From Promethearchaeota archaeon Loki_b31 (lineage in GTDB: Archaea > Asgardarchaeota > Lokiarchaeia > Sigyniarchaeales > SOKP01): DNA of 55,959 nt. The stretch covers positions 1-55,959 of the forward strand of contig NJBI01000015.1 of NCBI GenBank assembly GCA_005222975.1, read 5' to 3'. The position numbers and the translations under genes are program-made. Positions 1 to 9,033 of the stretch are shown here, in pieces; position 1 is the stretch's first letter, and each line of letters starts with the position of its first letter. The notes under the pieces are model-generated. The model made no database searches. It saw only the letters and a program-made list of their open reading frames with translations, and was not told the DNA's origin.

Positions 1-1
1 G

Positions 2-106
2 AAGAATGCAATTCGCGAGACTTTGGGCTTGAAAAGCGTTTTAGCGAAAGGTAAGAAACCCCCACAAAAGAAGAGTAGAAACAAAGAGAACAATTTTGTC
101 GGGTGA
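2..106 (+). CDS. 3' end of an unidentified protein (partial)
   Basis: An open frame enters from the left edge and ends at TGA 104-106. The last 34 residues are basic and end in a Lys/Arg-rich tail (GKKPPQKKSRNKEN). The piece 'IRETLGLKSVLAKGKK' looks like coding sequence, but no family can be named from so little. A low-complexity basic tail is compatible with a nucleic-acid-binding protein; that is only inference. The frame could also be chance. Confidence 0.35.
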   Translation, partial: KNAIRETLGLKSVLAKGKKPPQKKSRNKENNFVG

Positions 107-142
107 AGATGAGTTTAAAAATATATGAAAAAAAAGATTTTT

Positions 143-658
143 TTAAGGTGTTGGTAACGCTGCAAGTACGCTAACATATGAACTGAGGAATAGAACCGCT
201 AATCCTGCAAGAATATTCAGCAATAGCGTGAGTATATTGAGCTTCTGCTTCTGTTCTGGTGTGAATTTCTTAACTCTATCCACAATCTGACTGCGGAACA
301 AACTTAAGAATATCATCACGAAGTATAACAAATGTTTGATACTCATAAGAATCGAGTATTCATTTCCAAAGCTTAAGAAGCCCGTGGATAACCCAGATAA
401 TACAGCTCTATTAGACATAAGTAACCCGGTAACTATCAACCCAATTATACTGATGTAGGTTAATAGACTAAGTTTTTTCTTTATCATAAAATTCAATGCT
501 TGAGTTTCTTTGGATTTACCAAGAACTTTCCTCATTGCAGGTAAAACGGTAAATGCAAGCGTCAACATACCCCCAATCCACAAAGCAGTAAATACATTGT
601 GGAGGAAGATAATCAAAATTGGAGCAATTATAGCAGATATAGGAGCCATAAGGATCAC
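143..658 (-). CDS. CopD-like four-helix membrane protein
   Basis: This 171-residue protein is almost entirely hydrophobic, with about four membrane helices (roughly residues 5-35, 62-85, 100-118 and 140-165). The first helix carries 'FLHNVFTALWIGGML', like the His- and Trp-containing first helix of CopD/DUF2269-type integral membrane proteins. A conserved-looking 'MSIKHLLYFVMI' lies in the third helix. Members of this fold are linked to copper or haem handling, but no specific substrate can be read here. It is transcribed away from the unknown gene at the left edge, and a 246-bp AT-rich gap separates it from the flavodiiron gene. The fold class is likely and the function open. Confidence 0.5.
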   Translation of the reverse strand: MILMAPISAIIAPILIIFLHNVFTALWIGGMLTLAFTVLPAMRKVLGKSKETQALNFMIKKKLSLLTYISIIGLIVTGLLMSNRAVLSGLSTGFLSFGNEYSILMSIKHLLYFVMIFLSLFRSQIVDRVKKFTPEQKQKLNILTLLLNILAGLAVLFLSSYVSVLAALPTP

Positions 659-904
659 ATCTATTTTTAATTAAAATGTATAGTTAATCAAAATGGATTA
701 TTATGTGATATAATTTTTACTTTACCCGTAAAGGGAAACTCTTTTCTCCATTAAATTCTTCTAATTGAACCGTTCTATATTGAGTAAATATTTTTATATT
801 GCATAAATATAGCATAAAGCGATATAGCACGAATATAAAACCATGAATATTATGAATTGCTTATAGACATTAACAGAAATAAAAAATATATTAAAAAAAA
901 TTAA

Positions 905-2104
905 TTATTTAGTATTAGCTATTTCTCTGCCGAATTCTATGCATTTTTCCAAACTTTCATCATCAGGGTTCCACAAAGCGCGTATACCGTCGTTAATTAC
1001 AGAAAAACCGCTCTTTTCTAAATATTCCTTTATAACCTTTATTGATTCTCCACTCCATCCATAACAGCCGAATGACGCAGCTTTCTTGTTTTTAAAACGC
1101 ATTTCTCTAATCATCTCCAAAATTGCGGCAACACCAGTTAGAACTCCTCCACCAATAGTAGGTGATCCTACAAGGATAATCCTAGATTTAAAGATCTCTG
1201 TAATTAAGTCGTTTTTATCGGTTTTTGCTATATTATACAATTTAACATTAACTTTCTTATCAATTTCACGGATTCCTTTTGTAATTGCTTCGGCCATTCT
1301 TTTTGTTCCATTCCACATTGTACCGTATAATATTGTAATTTGGTTTTCTTGGTAATCGTTAGCCCAAGTTAAATACTTTTCTACGATTTGAGTTGGATTG
1401 TCTCTCCAAATAACTCCATGACTTGTTGCAATAATATCAATAGGGATTTTAAGATCTAAAACCTCTTTGATTTTTTTATCAACAAACATACTGAAAGGCG
1501 TGAGAATATTAGCATAATATTTTATACATTCCGCATAAAGTTCGTCTTGATCAACAAGATCGTTATACATAAATTCAGTGGCGTAATGTTGACCAAAAGC
1601 ATCGTTGCTGAATAATATATTGTCTTTGGTCAAATAACATGCCATACTATCAGGCCAATGAAGCATCTTCATTTCTACAAAGATTAATTGTTTACCATTT
1701 CCTAGATCTAACGTATCCCCCGTTTTTACTACTTGAAAATTCCAATCTTTATGATAATGTCCCTTTATTGACTTTACGCCATTTGCAGTACAATATATTG
1801 GCGTCTCTGGTATCTTTTTCATGAGTTCCGGAAGTGCTCCACTATGATCACTCTCTGCGTGATTTGTAATAACATAATCAATTTTACTTAAATCAATTTC
1901 TTTAGATAGATTCTCAACAAATTCTTTCGAAAAGGGCTTCCAAACAGTATCAATTAGTACAATTTTCTCTTCCTTAATTAAGTAGGAATTGTAAGTAGAA
2001 CCACGATTCGTGGAATATTCGTCTCCATGGAATTTTTGGAGTTCCCAATCTACTTTACCGACCCAATAAACGTTATTTTTTACTTTAAAGCTCGTATACA
2101 TCAC
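905..2104 (-). CDS. Flavodiiron protein (FprA-type A flavoprotein)
   Basis: This cytosolic enzyme should reduce O2 to water (or NO to N2O) using electrons from a reduced ferredoxin, rubredoxin or F420-type donor. The N-terminal metallo-beta-lactamase domain (about 1-250) holds a complete di-iron site: H82, E84 and D86 in 'NHAESDH', then H149, D168 and H229. The C-terminal flavodoxin domain (about 257-399) starts with 'ITILYGTMWNGTKRMAEAI', the FMN phosphate loop. Its 399 residues match the minimal class A form with no fused rubredoxin or flavin reductase. Such proteins are common oxygen-defence enzymes of strict anaerobes. It is probably monocistronic, as it is convergent with nothing close and endonuclease V lies upstream with its own gap. 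The family call is firm; O2 versus NO preference cannot be read from sequence. Confidence 0.93.
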   Translation of the reverse strand: MMYTSFKVKNNVYWVGKVDWELQKFHGDEYSTNRGSTYNSYLIKEEKIVLIDTVWKPFSKEFVENLSKEIDLSKIDYVITNHAESDHSGALPELMKKIPETPIYCTANGVKSIKGHYHKDWNFQVVKTGDTLDLGNGKQLIFVEMKMLHWPDSMACYLTKDNILFSNDAFGQHYATEFMYNDLVDQDELYAECIKYYANILTPFSMFVDKKIKEVLDLKIPIDIIATSHGVIWRDNPTQIVEKYLTWANDYQENQITILYGTMWNGTKRMAEAITKGIREIDKKVNVKLYNIAKTDKNDLITEIFKSRIILVGSPTIGGGVLTGVAAILEMIREMRFKNKKAASFGCYGWSGESIKVIKEYLEKSGFSVINDGIRALWNPDDESLEKCIEFGREIANTK

Positions 2105-2189
2105 CCAAATAATTTATTATTATTAATTTAATTAACAATATTTTTCTTCCTTTAAAAATAGCGTTTCTCTAAAATATTAGCGATTTTAG

Positions 2190-2927
2190 TTAGAAACGAT
2201 CTTTTCTTATTTTTTGTTTTGAAAGGTAATCGGCTAAATAAAGAGGTTCTGGTTGTCTATGGTTTTTAGTTGTTTTTAACGCAACTTTTATAGATAAATC
2301 TAAAATTGTTTTGTACCCAACGCTAATAAAGATAGGTTTCATACTATCGTTTAAACATACAGCATTTCCTATTAATTCTTGAGGTGAATCAGTTGCTTTT
2401 TTTGGATCATAAGCCCAGACTGGCACTTTATTCCCTTTTTCTCTCTTTAATGTTTTCCACTCTGAATATCCAATAAACATATTTTTTGCTACACCAAAAG
2501 TTGGGACATCTAAAGCTAAACCTAACTGTACCGCCTCTCCAAATCGTTTAGGATGGATAATTCCGTGGCCATCGCACATAATAATATCTGGCGTTTCTGG
2601 AAGCTTGTTTATAGCTTGTGCAAACAAGTTACACTCTCTAAAACCCAAAAAACCGGTTTTATAAGGGAATTTAATAATATCTTCCGCGAGACAATGATTT
2701 TCCATCTTATTATTAGTCAAATTCCAGAGAACCGCACATGAAACCCCCCACTCTTCATTTCCTTTGTTATAATAAGAAATATCTACCCCTACAACCCACT
2801 CAATATCTTTAATTTTTGTATGAATTACACTTTTTTGCCTTTTTTTTTTTAAAATTAAACTGTATTTCTTTTGAAGTGCTTCTGCTTCATCTGAAGAAAA
2901 GTCCTTTTGAAGTAATTCATACGTCAT
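2190..2927 (-). CDS. nfi: Endonuclease V (deoxyinosine 3' endonuclease)
   Basis: Endonuclease V nicks DNA (and in many lineages RNA) one nucleotide 3' of inosine to start repair of deaminated adenine. The family signature is present in order: D49 in 'VVGVDISYY', the wedge 'FPYKTGFLGFRE' (Y89, E98), 'CDGHGIIHPKRFG' (D119, H125) and K148 in 'FGVAKNM'. D49, E98 and D119 correspond to the metal-binding acidic triad. The wedge reads KTG where many homologues have xPG, a mild deviation. The 245-residue length is normal. It is divergent from the O-methyltransferase gene 63 bp away. A short degenerate copy of its codons around residues 38-47 lies at 3673-3702, beyond that methyltransferase. Confidence 0.93.
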   Translation of the reverse strand: MTYELLQKDFSSDEAEALQKKYSLILKKKRQKSVIHTKIKDIEWVVGVDISYYNKGNEEWGVSCAVLWNLTNNKMENHCLAEDIIKFPYKTGFLGFRECNLFAQAINKLPETPDIIMCDGHGIIHPKRFGEAVQLGLALDVPTFGVAKNMFIGYSEWKTLKREKGNKVPVWAYDPKKATDSPQELIGNAVCLNDSMKPIFISVGYKTILDLSIKVALKTTKNHRQPEPLYLADYLSKQKIRKDRF

Positions 2928-2990
2928 TGATAATCAATATATTAATCGTTATATTTATTATAAATTAATATACTAATCAAGTGAAATAAA

Positions 2991-3581
2991 ATGTTTCATA
3001 ACATCCCAGAACTCGTAATAAGAAGAATGAGATATTTAGAGGGTCTTGATTCTAAAGATAGAGCTAATGGAACGCCTCGGATGGAAAGATTGCGAAAAAT
3101 ACCGGCTGAAACTGGTAAATTTCTCGCGATTTTAGCAGCTTCTGCACCAGAAGGACAAATCTTAGAAATCGGAACCAGTGCTGGCTATTCCACACTATGG
3201 ATAGCTTTAGCATGCATGAAAAGGAATATTAAAATTAAAACCTATGAAATTTTGGAGAAAAAAATACAAATTGCTAAAGAGACATTTCGAGAGAGTAAAA
3301 TGGAGAAATATATTGAATTAATTGAGGGGGATGCTCTCAATTATTTGACAACTGAAAAAAATGTATCGTTTTGTTTTTTGGATGCTGAAAAAGAAATTTA
3401 TGAAGAATGTTATGATTTAATAATACCAAAGTTGATACAAGGAGGATTGTTGGTAGCTGACAATGCAATAAATCACTATGAGACATTAAAGCCTATGATA
3501 AATAAAGCATTGTCTGACAAACGTGTAGACGCTATGATTGTACCAATTGGAAAAGGAGAATTATTATGTAGGAAAAATTAA
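2991..3581 (+). CDS. SAM-dependent O-methyltransferase (catechol-OMT-like)
   Basis: This is a 196-residue class I Rossmann methyltransferase of the O-methyltransferase family 3 type. The SAM-binding motif I '[14 protein letters not shown]' is at residues 57-70. An acidic residue that binds the ribose lies in 'KTYEILEKK', and the metal-binding region includes '[11 protein letters not shown]' (D131) and 'LVADNAINH' (D157, N158). Family members methylate catechols or other small hydroxyl substrates using a divalent cation; the substrate here is unknown. It is transcribed divergently from endonuclease V and followed by a gap holding a degenerate endonuclease V fragment. Confidence 0.85.
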   Translation: MFHNIPELVIRRMRYLEGLDSKDRANGTPRMERLRKIPAETGKFLAILAASAPEGQILEIGTSAGYSTLWIALACMKRNIKIKTYEILEKKIQIAKETFRESKMEKYIELIEGDALNYLTTEKNVSFCFLDAEKEIYEECYDLIIPKLIQGGLLVADNAINHYETLKPMINKALSDKRVDAMIVPIGKGELLCRKN

Positions 3582-3672
3582 ATTAAACAAAAATTATTTT
3601 AGGAATTATTTACTAAATAAGTTGAGAAATTAAATTCAGGTTAGGACTAAACGAGGAAATGATTAGATTTAG

Positions 3673-3702
3673 TACCCCTACAACCCATTCAATATCTTTA
3701 AT
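3673..3702 (-). pseudogene. Degenerate fragment of endonuclease V
   Basis: These 30 bases match 2784-2813 inside the endonuclease V gene with one mismatch, in the same orientation. On the minus strand they still read IKDIEWVVGV. Weaker similarity continues about 25 bases on the 3704-3727 side. The copy sits 890 bp away across the methyltransferase gene, so it looks like the remnant of an old tandem duplication or of a recombination that placed the methyltransferase between two copies. It is too short to code for anything functional. Confidence 0.6.
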
Positions 3703-3811
3703 TAAGGATATAATCTTTTTTGACTTAATATTATAAAAAAAATCAAAGTTTAAGAAAAATACTTATCTTTTTGCTGTACTCATTAAACCAATAAAAAAGG
3801 TTTCAAAAGAA

Positions 3812-5884
3812 ATGGCTGAACGAAAATTAAAGTGGGACAAGTTAATTGGGCTCTCAGAAGAAGAAATTAACCAAAAAGCACAAGAAATTCTTTCACATAT
3901 GACTATAAAAGAAAAAACATGGCAGATGGTTGGAGATGGTGAACTTGGTATTCATGATGAGAGTTCGGAGAGTTCGGAAACAAGATATAATTATAAACCT
4001 GTCCCTGCTGGTGTTGATAAGAATCTTGGAATTCCCGGTATTGAATTCACTGATGGTCCTAGAGGTGTTGCATTGGGTAATTCCACTTGTTTTCCTGTTT
4101 CTATGGCAAGGGGGGCAACTTGGGATTTGGAACTAGAGAAAAATATAGGAAATGCGATCGGAATCGAAGCAAAAGCTCAAGGAGCTAATTATTTTGGTGG
4201 CGTTTGCATTAACCTTCTGAGACATCCCGCATGGGGTAGGGCTCAAGAAACTTATGGCGAAGATACTTTCCATCTTGGAGCCTTTGGAGTGGCCCTCATA
4301 AAAGGAACGCAGAAGCATGTAATGTCATGTGCAAAACATTACGCGTGTAATAGCATGGAGAACATGCGATTTGATGTTGATGTAAAAATAGATGAACGGA
4401 CCTTAAGGGAAGTGTATCTTTGGCATTTTAAAAAATGCGTCGAAGCAGGTGTAACATCCATTATGAATGCATATAACAAGGTCAATGGAAAATACTGTGG
4501 CCACAATTCTCATCTTTTACGCGATATATTAAAAACTGATTGGAATTTCAAAGGTTTTGTAGTTACAGATTTTGTCCGGGGCATTCGAAACGGAATGGAT
4601 GCAATAAATGCTGGAGTTGATATTGAGATGCCTTTTGGAATTCATATGAAACCAATAAAGCTGAAAAGGTTATTAGAGAAAGGGAAAATTTCGGAAGAGC
4701 AAATTAATGAGGCCGTTTTAAGAATACTGAGATTAAAATTAAAATTTGCACATGAAGGAGATCCAGCGATATATAATACAGATAAAGTTGCGTGCAAAAA
4801 GCATATCCAGCTTGCATTAGATGCCGCGAGGAAAAGTATAGTACTACTAAAAAATGAGGAAAGTCTACTTCCACTAAGAAAAAAGAATATTAAAAAAATT
4901 GCAGTGATGGGAAAGCTTGCAGACACACCTAATATCGGAGACAATGGCAGTAGCAGGGTTTATCCGCCTTACGTAATAACTCCTCTCGAGGGAATCAAAA
5001 ATTCTGCCGGAAATACTATAGAAATAATGCACAACGATGGAGGAAACCTTGAGCATGTTGAAAAATTAGCTCGTCAAACTGACGCTGTAATCATTGTTGT
5101 AGGTAATACAAGCAATGACGAAGGCGAATATATTCCTCCTTTAGGAGGAGATAGGGATTCGCTTGAATTGGACGAGGAAGACGAAAAACTAATATTAGCG
5201 GTTGCTTCAGCAAACAAGAAATCTATTGTTGTATTAGAAGGGGGAAGTTCAATAATAGTAGAATCTTGGAAAGATAATGTTCCAGCAATATTAATGGCGT
5301 GGTATCCTGGAATGGAGGGTGGCACAGCAATTGGGGAGATTATTTTTGGAAAATTTAATCCGTGTGGTAAGCTTCCCATTGTATTTCCTAAATCAGAAGA
5401 TCAGCTTCCCTTCTTTGACAAATATGCAAAATCTATTGAATATGGATATTATCATGGATACAAGTTAATGGATAAAAATGGATATGAACCTGCTTTCCCT
5501 TTTGGACATGGACTAAGTTATACAACTTACACTTATAAAAATCTTCGCAAGAATAAAGAAGCTATTTCCAAAAATGCTGAAATAGAATTTAATGTGGATA
5601 TTACGAACGATGGACATATATCCGGAGAAGAAATCGTACAATTATACATAAGTTATAATAATTCTTCGGTTGATCGGCCAATTAAAGAATTAAAAGGATT
5701 TGGGAAGGTATACTTGAACCCTGGAGAAATTAAAACATTAACCTTAAATCTTAAAGCAGAAGACCTATCGTATTACGATTCTAATAAGAAGAAATGGGTT
5801 ATTGAACCAATAGAATATATTGCGCACTTTGGACCCTCTTCTAAAGAGGAGAGTTTTATATCAACATCGTTTAGAATAACATAA
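3812..5884 (+). CDS. Glycoside hydrolase family 3 beta-glycosidase
   Basis: This 690-residue retaining beta-glycosidase probably cleaves beta-glucosides or beta-xylosides from the non-reducing end. The N-terminal TIM barrel has 'FTDGPRG' (80-85), 'RHPAWGRAQETYGED' (137-151), 'KHYACN' (175-180) and the nucleophile D253 in 'GFVVTDF'. The alpha/beta sandwich follows ('VLLKNEESLLPL'), and a C-terminal fibronectin-III-like domain begins near 'FPFGHGLSYTTYTY'. There is no signal peptide, so it should act inside the cell on imported oligosaccharides. The ATG at 3812 is followed by a normal-looking start. No transporter or other glycosidase is adjacent. The family is certain, the substrate is not. 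Confidence 0.93.
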   Translation: MAERKLKWDKLIGLSEEEINQKAQEILSHMTIKEKTWQMVGDGELGIHDESSESSETRYNYKPVPAGVDKNLGIPGIEFTDGPRGVALGNSTCFPVSMARGATWDLELEKNIGNAIGIEAKAQGANYFGGVCINLLRHPAWGRAQETYGEDTFHLGAFGVALIKGTQKHVMSCAKHYACNSMENMRFDVDVKIDERTLREVYLWHFKKCVEAGVTSIMNAYNKVNGKYCGHNSHLLRDILKTDWNFKGFVVTDFVRGIRNGMDAINAGVDIEMPFGIHMKPIKLKRLLEKGKISEEQINEAVLRILRLKLKFAHEGDPAIYNTDKVACKKHIQLALDAARKSIVLLKNEESLLPLRKKNIKKIAVMGKLADTPNIGDNGSSRVYPPYVITPLEGIKNSAGNTIEIMHNDGGNLEHVEKLARQTDAVIIVVGNTSNDEGEYIPPLGGDRDSLELDEEDEKLILAVASANKKSIVVLEGGSSIIVESWKDNVPAILMAWYPGMEGGTAIGEIIFGKFNPCGKLPIVFPKSEDQLPFFDKYAKSIEYGYYHGYKLMDKNGYEPAFPFGHGLSYTTYTYKNLRKNKEAISKNAEIEFNVDITNDGHISGEEIVQLYISYNNSSVDRPIKELKGFGKVYLNPGEIKTLTLNLKAEDLSYYDSNKKKWVIEPIEYIAHFGPSSKEESFISTSFRIT

Positions 5885-5977
5885 ATTGATAGAACACCTA
5901 AAAAGGAAAAAAATCTTGATTAAAGTGATATTCTACGATATCCAAATTTTCAGAGTGTTTGGAAAGGAATATCCTCT

Positions 5978-6352
5978 TTACTGTATTTTCTTAGAATTCT
6001 TTTGAAACCATTCTTTAAGTTCATCAAATTTTCTTAATCCTTGTGCAACATTCATAGTCATACGATAAATTTCGCCTTCAGGTGGAAAAAATTCATATCC
6101 CTTTTTATCTAAGAAGATATATGCTAATAAAGAACCTATTTTTTTATTTCCTTCAGAGAAATTATGATTCTCTACAATTTCCTTATATAAAGTAGCAACT
6201 TGATCCCAAATAGTCGGAGCGTTTTGGAAAGGAATGCCCCATTTTACTTTATCAAGTGTAGATATCACTCCTTGGCGATTCATTAAATGTCCTATCTTAA
6301 TCTGATCTTCGAATAAAACTTCAATATATTCAACTGAAGGAATCCAAACCAC
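5978..6352 (-). CDS. doc: Doc/Fic-fold toxin
   Basis: This 124-residue protein has the compact length of Doc toxins and the Fic-fold core 'HNFSEGNKK' at 63-71, matching HxFx(D/E)GNK(R/K). Doc proteins use this motif to phosphorylate elongation factor Tu (EF-1A in archaea) and stop translation, whereas longer Fic proteins transfer AMP. The GTG start at 6352 overlaps the stop of the upstream gene by one base (TAGTG), so the two genes are translationally coupled. The partner looks like a ribbon-helix-helix antitoxin, making this a type II toxin-antitoxin module. The final motif residue is Lys rather than Arg, a conservative change. Toxin activity is inferred. Confidence 0.82.
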   Translation of the reverse strand: MVWIPSVEYIEVLFEDQIKIGHLMNRQGVISTLDKVKWGIPFQNAPTIWDQVATLYKEIVENHNFSEGNKKIGSLLAYIFLDKKGYEFFPPEGEIYRMTMNVAQGLRKFDELKEWFQKNSKKIQ

Positions 6353-6606
6353 TAATCTTCACCAAGTTTTCTCCATTCTTCACTATATTTTTCCATGAAT
6401 GTCTTTACAATTTCTCGATCTCTTTCTAATTCTTCTATAGCTCCCTTTTTTTCACTTTCTAAAAATTCCTTAAAATAATTCTGAATTAAATAGCGAATAA
6501 CTTCAGCGTCATTTTGTATCCCTAAAGAGGATTTAATTATATTGAAACGTGTTGAAAGATTGCCTTTTAACTCTGTATGTACCACTTTTGGTTTTTCTTT
6601 CTCCAT
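6352..6606 (-). CDS. Antitoxin with ribbon-helix-helix-like N-terminus
   Basis: This small protein (84 residues from ATG 6606; a GTG at 6615 would add three) lies immediately upstream of the Doc toxin. The N-terminal half ('VVHTELKGNLSTRFNIIKSS' then 'NDAEVIRYLIQNYF') fits a beta-strand followed by two helices, as in ribbon-helix-helix DNA-binding proteins. The C-terminal half is a charged helix ('EELERDREIVKTFMEKY') of the kind that occupies the toxin active site. It probably binds its own promoter as a dimer and neutralises Doc. I prefer ATG 6606 because an AAGTGG stretch lies just upstream. No close family name is recognised. Confidence 0.7.
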   Translation of the reverse strand: MEKEKPKVVHTELKGNLSTRFNIIKSSLGIQNDAEVIRYLIQNYFKEFLESEKKGAIEELERDREIVKTFMEKYSEEWRKLGED

Positions 6607-6927
6607 TAAAACCACTTAAAAATTTAAAAATAATTTTATATTTACAATATATTACAATTTATTATAAATTAAAGGTTTTTGTAATAAATAATTTGTAAAA
6701 TTTCATTTTCGAATTTTAAAAAGCAAAATATTGGTTCTTTAATATAAATATTAAAAATTTATTGATTACATAACTTATGTGAATTATACTTTAGAAGCTC
6801 TTAAGATTCAAAAATGGTTGGATATTCATCAATATCATATATTAAGTATCAAGATAACGATCAAACATTTTGGCATATGCATTTTTAAGTCCGATAATCT
6901 TAAATATAAGAGAATGTTTCGATACCT
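6607..6927. other. Divergent intergenic region, no gene seen
   Basis: This roughly 310-bp very AT-rich gap separates the toxin-antitoxin pair (leftward) from the flavodoxin gene (rightward). No open frame with coding character and no folded RNA is evident. An archaeal TATA-like 'AAATATAA' at about 6902-6909 lies some 20 bases before the flavodoxin ATG, which would give a very short or absent leader. The left side should hold the antitoxin promoter, but no clear operator palindrome was found. Confidence 0.4.
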
Positions 6928-7401
6928 ATGAAATCTCTATTGGTTTTGCTTTCATACCATCACAATAATACTGAGAAAATCGCTAATGTCTTCGCAAAAG
7001 TTCTTGATGCACAAATAAAAACGCCACAGCAAATAAACCCTGAAGAGCTTCAAGAGTATAGTCTAATAGGCTTTGGCTCAGGGATATATGGTGCAAAACA
7101 CCATAAAGATCTGCTTGACCTTGCCGATAAACTACCACAAGTCACCAACAAGAAAGCATTCATTTTCTCAACCAGTGCAATGACAGGAGAAGCCAAAGTC
7201 GCCAAAGATCATTCGCTGCTTAGGGAAAAACTGCAATCGAAAGGTTACATGATCGTTGATGAATTTGCTTGTAAAGGTTTTAACACTAATAGTTTCATGA
7301 AATATTTTGGGGGAATGAATAAGGGTAGACCTAATGCTGAAGACCTCAAACATGCGGAAGAGTTTGCTCAGAACCTGAAGCAGAACCTGCAAAAGAAGTG
7401 A
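6928..7401 (+). CDS. Flavodoxin-family protein
   Basis: This 157-residue single-domain protein has a flavodoxin fold. The first strand 'SLLVLLSYHHNNTEKIANVF' supplies the FMN phosphate loop (S-x-H-x-N-T). 'YSLIGFGSGIYGAKHH' gives the 50s loop, and 'KKAFIFSTSAMTG' the 90s loop. It should carry electrons or act as a small FMN-dependent reductase in the cytosol. GC content and codon use are higher than in the upstream genes and resemble the genes to its right, which suggests a shared foreign origin. It ends 43 bp before the convergent MDR oxidoreductase. Confidence 0.8.
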   Translation: MKSLLVLLSYHHNNTEKIANVFAKVLDAQIKTPQQINPEELQEYSLIGFGSGIYGAKHHKDLLDLADKLPQVTNKKAFIFSTSAMTGEAKVAKDHSLLREKLQSKGYMIVDEFACKGFNTNSFMKYFGGMNKGRPNAEDLKHAEEFAQNLKQNLQKK

Positions 7402-7444
7402 AACTTGAACACATGAATTACAAGTTTTATCCCTCTACCGAAGC

Positions 7445-8443
7445 CTAAGGAAACTCATTTTTCTTACTGTCAATAGTTATTACTAATTTTCCTTGGTGGT
7501 GTCCTTCTTCAAGGTACCGGAAAGCTTCAGCAACCTCACCTAACGGGTAACATCTATCTATAATAGGGACTATCTTGCCGGCTTCAAAAAGCTCAGTCAA
7601 AAAAACCAGATCTTCTTTTTTGTTTGGTTTCCACATCACGATACTCATTTTCTTACTCCTTGAAATCAATGATCCTAGGAACATAGCTTTGAAAACTCGA
7701 GCCATTGAACCTCCGACCATGCGTAAAACTCCCTTGGGATTCAAAGCACGCTTATAATCGGAAATCGAACGAGATACCACAACATCAAGAATCAGGTCAT
7801 AACGCTGCCCACTTTTGGTGAAATCTTCTTGAGTGTAATCAATGACCTGGTCTGCACCAATGGAGCGCACCATGTCCAATTTCTCCGTGCTGTCCACGCC
7901 AGTCACTTCAGCCCCGAATAATTTGGCAATCTGCACCGCAAATGTACCCACACCACCACCCGCACCATTAATCAAAACCTTTTGACCTGGTTGAATCTGA
8001 CTTTTATCGCGAAGACCCTGCAAGGCGAGGATTGCTGCTTGAGGTAGGGTCGCTGCTTCCTCGAATGTCATGCTGGCCGATTTCAGCGCTAATGGTTTTT
8101 CAGGAACACATACATACTCAGCAAAAGCGCCAAAACCACACACGGATAAGTCCACGAATATATCATCACCTGGCTGAAACTGCTTTACATTTCTGCCAAC
8201 TGCTTCAACCCGCCCCGCTATGTCAGATCCGAGTATCTTATATCTTGGTTTTCGAAGCCCCCCGATGCGGACCATTGGCCTCCCTCTGAGGTAATCCAAA
8301 TCAGCAGCATTTAAGGATGCCGCATGAACTTTGACCAGTACTTCATTGTCCTTGGGAGTAGGTTTATCTACCTCTTTGAGCTGAAGAACATCCGGAGGCC
8401 CGTATTTTGTGCATACAATCGCTTTCATTTTTTTATTTTCCAT
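7445..8443 (-). CDS. NAD(P)-dependent MDR oxidoreductase (quinone-reductase-like)
   Basis: This medium-chain dehydrogenase/reductase of 332 residues has an N-terminal GroES-like domain ('GSDIAGRVEAVGRNVKQFQPGD') and a Rossmann domain with 'GAGGGVG' at 160-166. It lacks the structural-zinc cysteine cluster, as in zeta-crystallin/quinone-oxidoreductase members that use NADPH to reduce quinones or enones. Its GC content is visibly higher than the window average, and the sequence style is that of bacterial homologues, so horizontal acquisition is likely. M6 is an alternative start. The substrate is unknown. Confidence 0.87.
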   Translation of the reverse strand: MENKKMKAIVCTKYGPPDVLQLKEVDKPTPKDNEVLVKVHAASLNAADLDYLRGRPMVRIGGLRKPRYKILGSDIAGRVEAVGRNVKQFQPGDDIFVDLSVCGFGAFAEYVCVPEKPLALKSASMTFEEAATLPQAAILALQGLRDKSQIQPGQKVLINGAGGGVGTFAVQIAKLFGAEVTGVDSTEKLDMVRSIGADQVIDYTQEDFTKSGQRYDLILDVVVSRSISDYKRALNPKGVLRMVGGSMARVFKAMFLGSLISRSKKMSIVMWKPNKKEDLVFLTELFEAGKIVPIIDRCYPLGEVAEAFRYLEEGHHQGKLVITIDSKKNEFP

Positions 8444-8474
8444 TTTTTACTATTTTATTACTTCTAAAAGGAAA

Positions 8475-8972
8475 TTATAACATTTGATTATTTTCATTCT
8501 TTTTTTTATTCTCAATAAAAAACTCAATAAAATCATTAGAATAAGCTTTAACTAATTCGAAAGCTCCATTCTCTAAGGCTAATTCTGCTTTATTTAGCTT
8601 TAAACTAAGTATTGGTGGATAGATCATTTCAGCGTTTGTATTCTCTTGAAGAGAGTCAATCCAGAATGGTTCCATTTTAACATCGGAAGGTGCAATATAA
8701 AAACCTGATAACATTTTAAGACTATGATTGTTAATTTTTGAAATTTCAAAGTATTTTCGCACCCAATTTTGAATTTCCATACTTGGTATTGTTTCACTTA
8801 TGATATCTCCAATAATCAAGTAATCTAACTTCTCTTCTAACAACAAAGAGGGATCTATCTTTTTAGCAGTTCCTACTGATACATCAATGTAATCTTCCAA
8901 GCGATCTTGGAGCCTCTCAGCAATTATCTTTAAGAAACCAATTTCTTCTTTATATATTATCCATAGTTTCAT
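8475..8972 (-). CDS. Flavodoxin-like domain protein (divergent)
   Basis: This 165-residue protein starts 'MKLWIIYKEEIGFLKIIAE' and continues with 'DYLIIGDIISE', the alternating strands expected of a flavodoxin-like alpha/beta fold. The usual FMN phosphate loop (T/S-x-T-x-x-T) is not present, so FMN binding is doubtful. It lies 31 bp downstream-side of the MDR oxidoreductase on the same strand and may be cotranscribed into it. AT-rich composition matches the native background rather than the GC-rich neighbours. Function unknown. Confidence 0.5.
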   Translation of the reverse strand: MKLWIIYKEEIGFLKIIAERLQDRLEDYIDVSVGTAKKIDPSLLLEEKLDYLIIGDIISETIPSMEIQNWVRKYFEISKINNHSLKMLSGFYIAPSDVKMEPFWIDSLQENTNAEMIYPPILSLKLNKAELALENGAFELVKAYSNDFIEFFIENKKKNENNQML

Positions 8973-9033
8973 TATTATTCACGTGATTTTATTTTGTATT
9001 AAAAAAAAAATTAGTTAAAGACGAAAACGTCCT

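Noticed and set aside
5956..6250. Similarity between the Doc 3' flank (about 5956-5985, 'TTGGAAAGGAAT') and the Doc coding region near 6221-6250
   Set aside because: Only about 12 contiguous bases match, with patchy agreement around them. That is too weak to add to the two clear cases of partial gene duplication.
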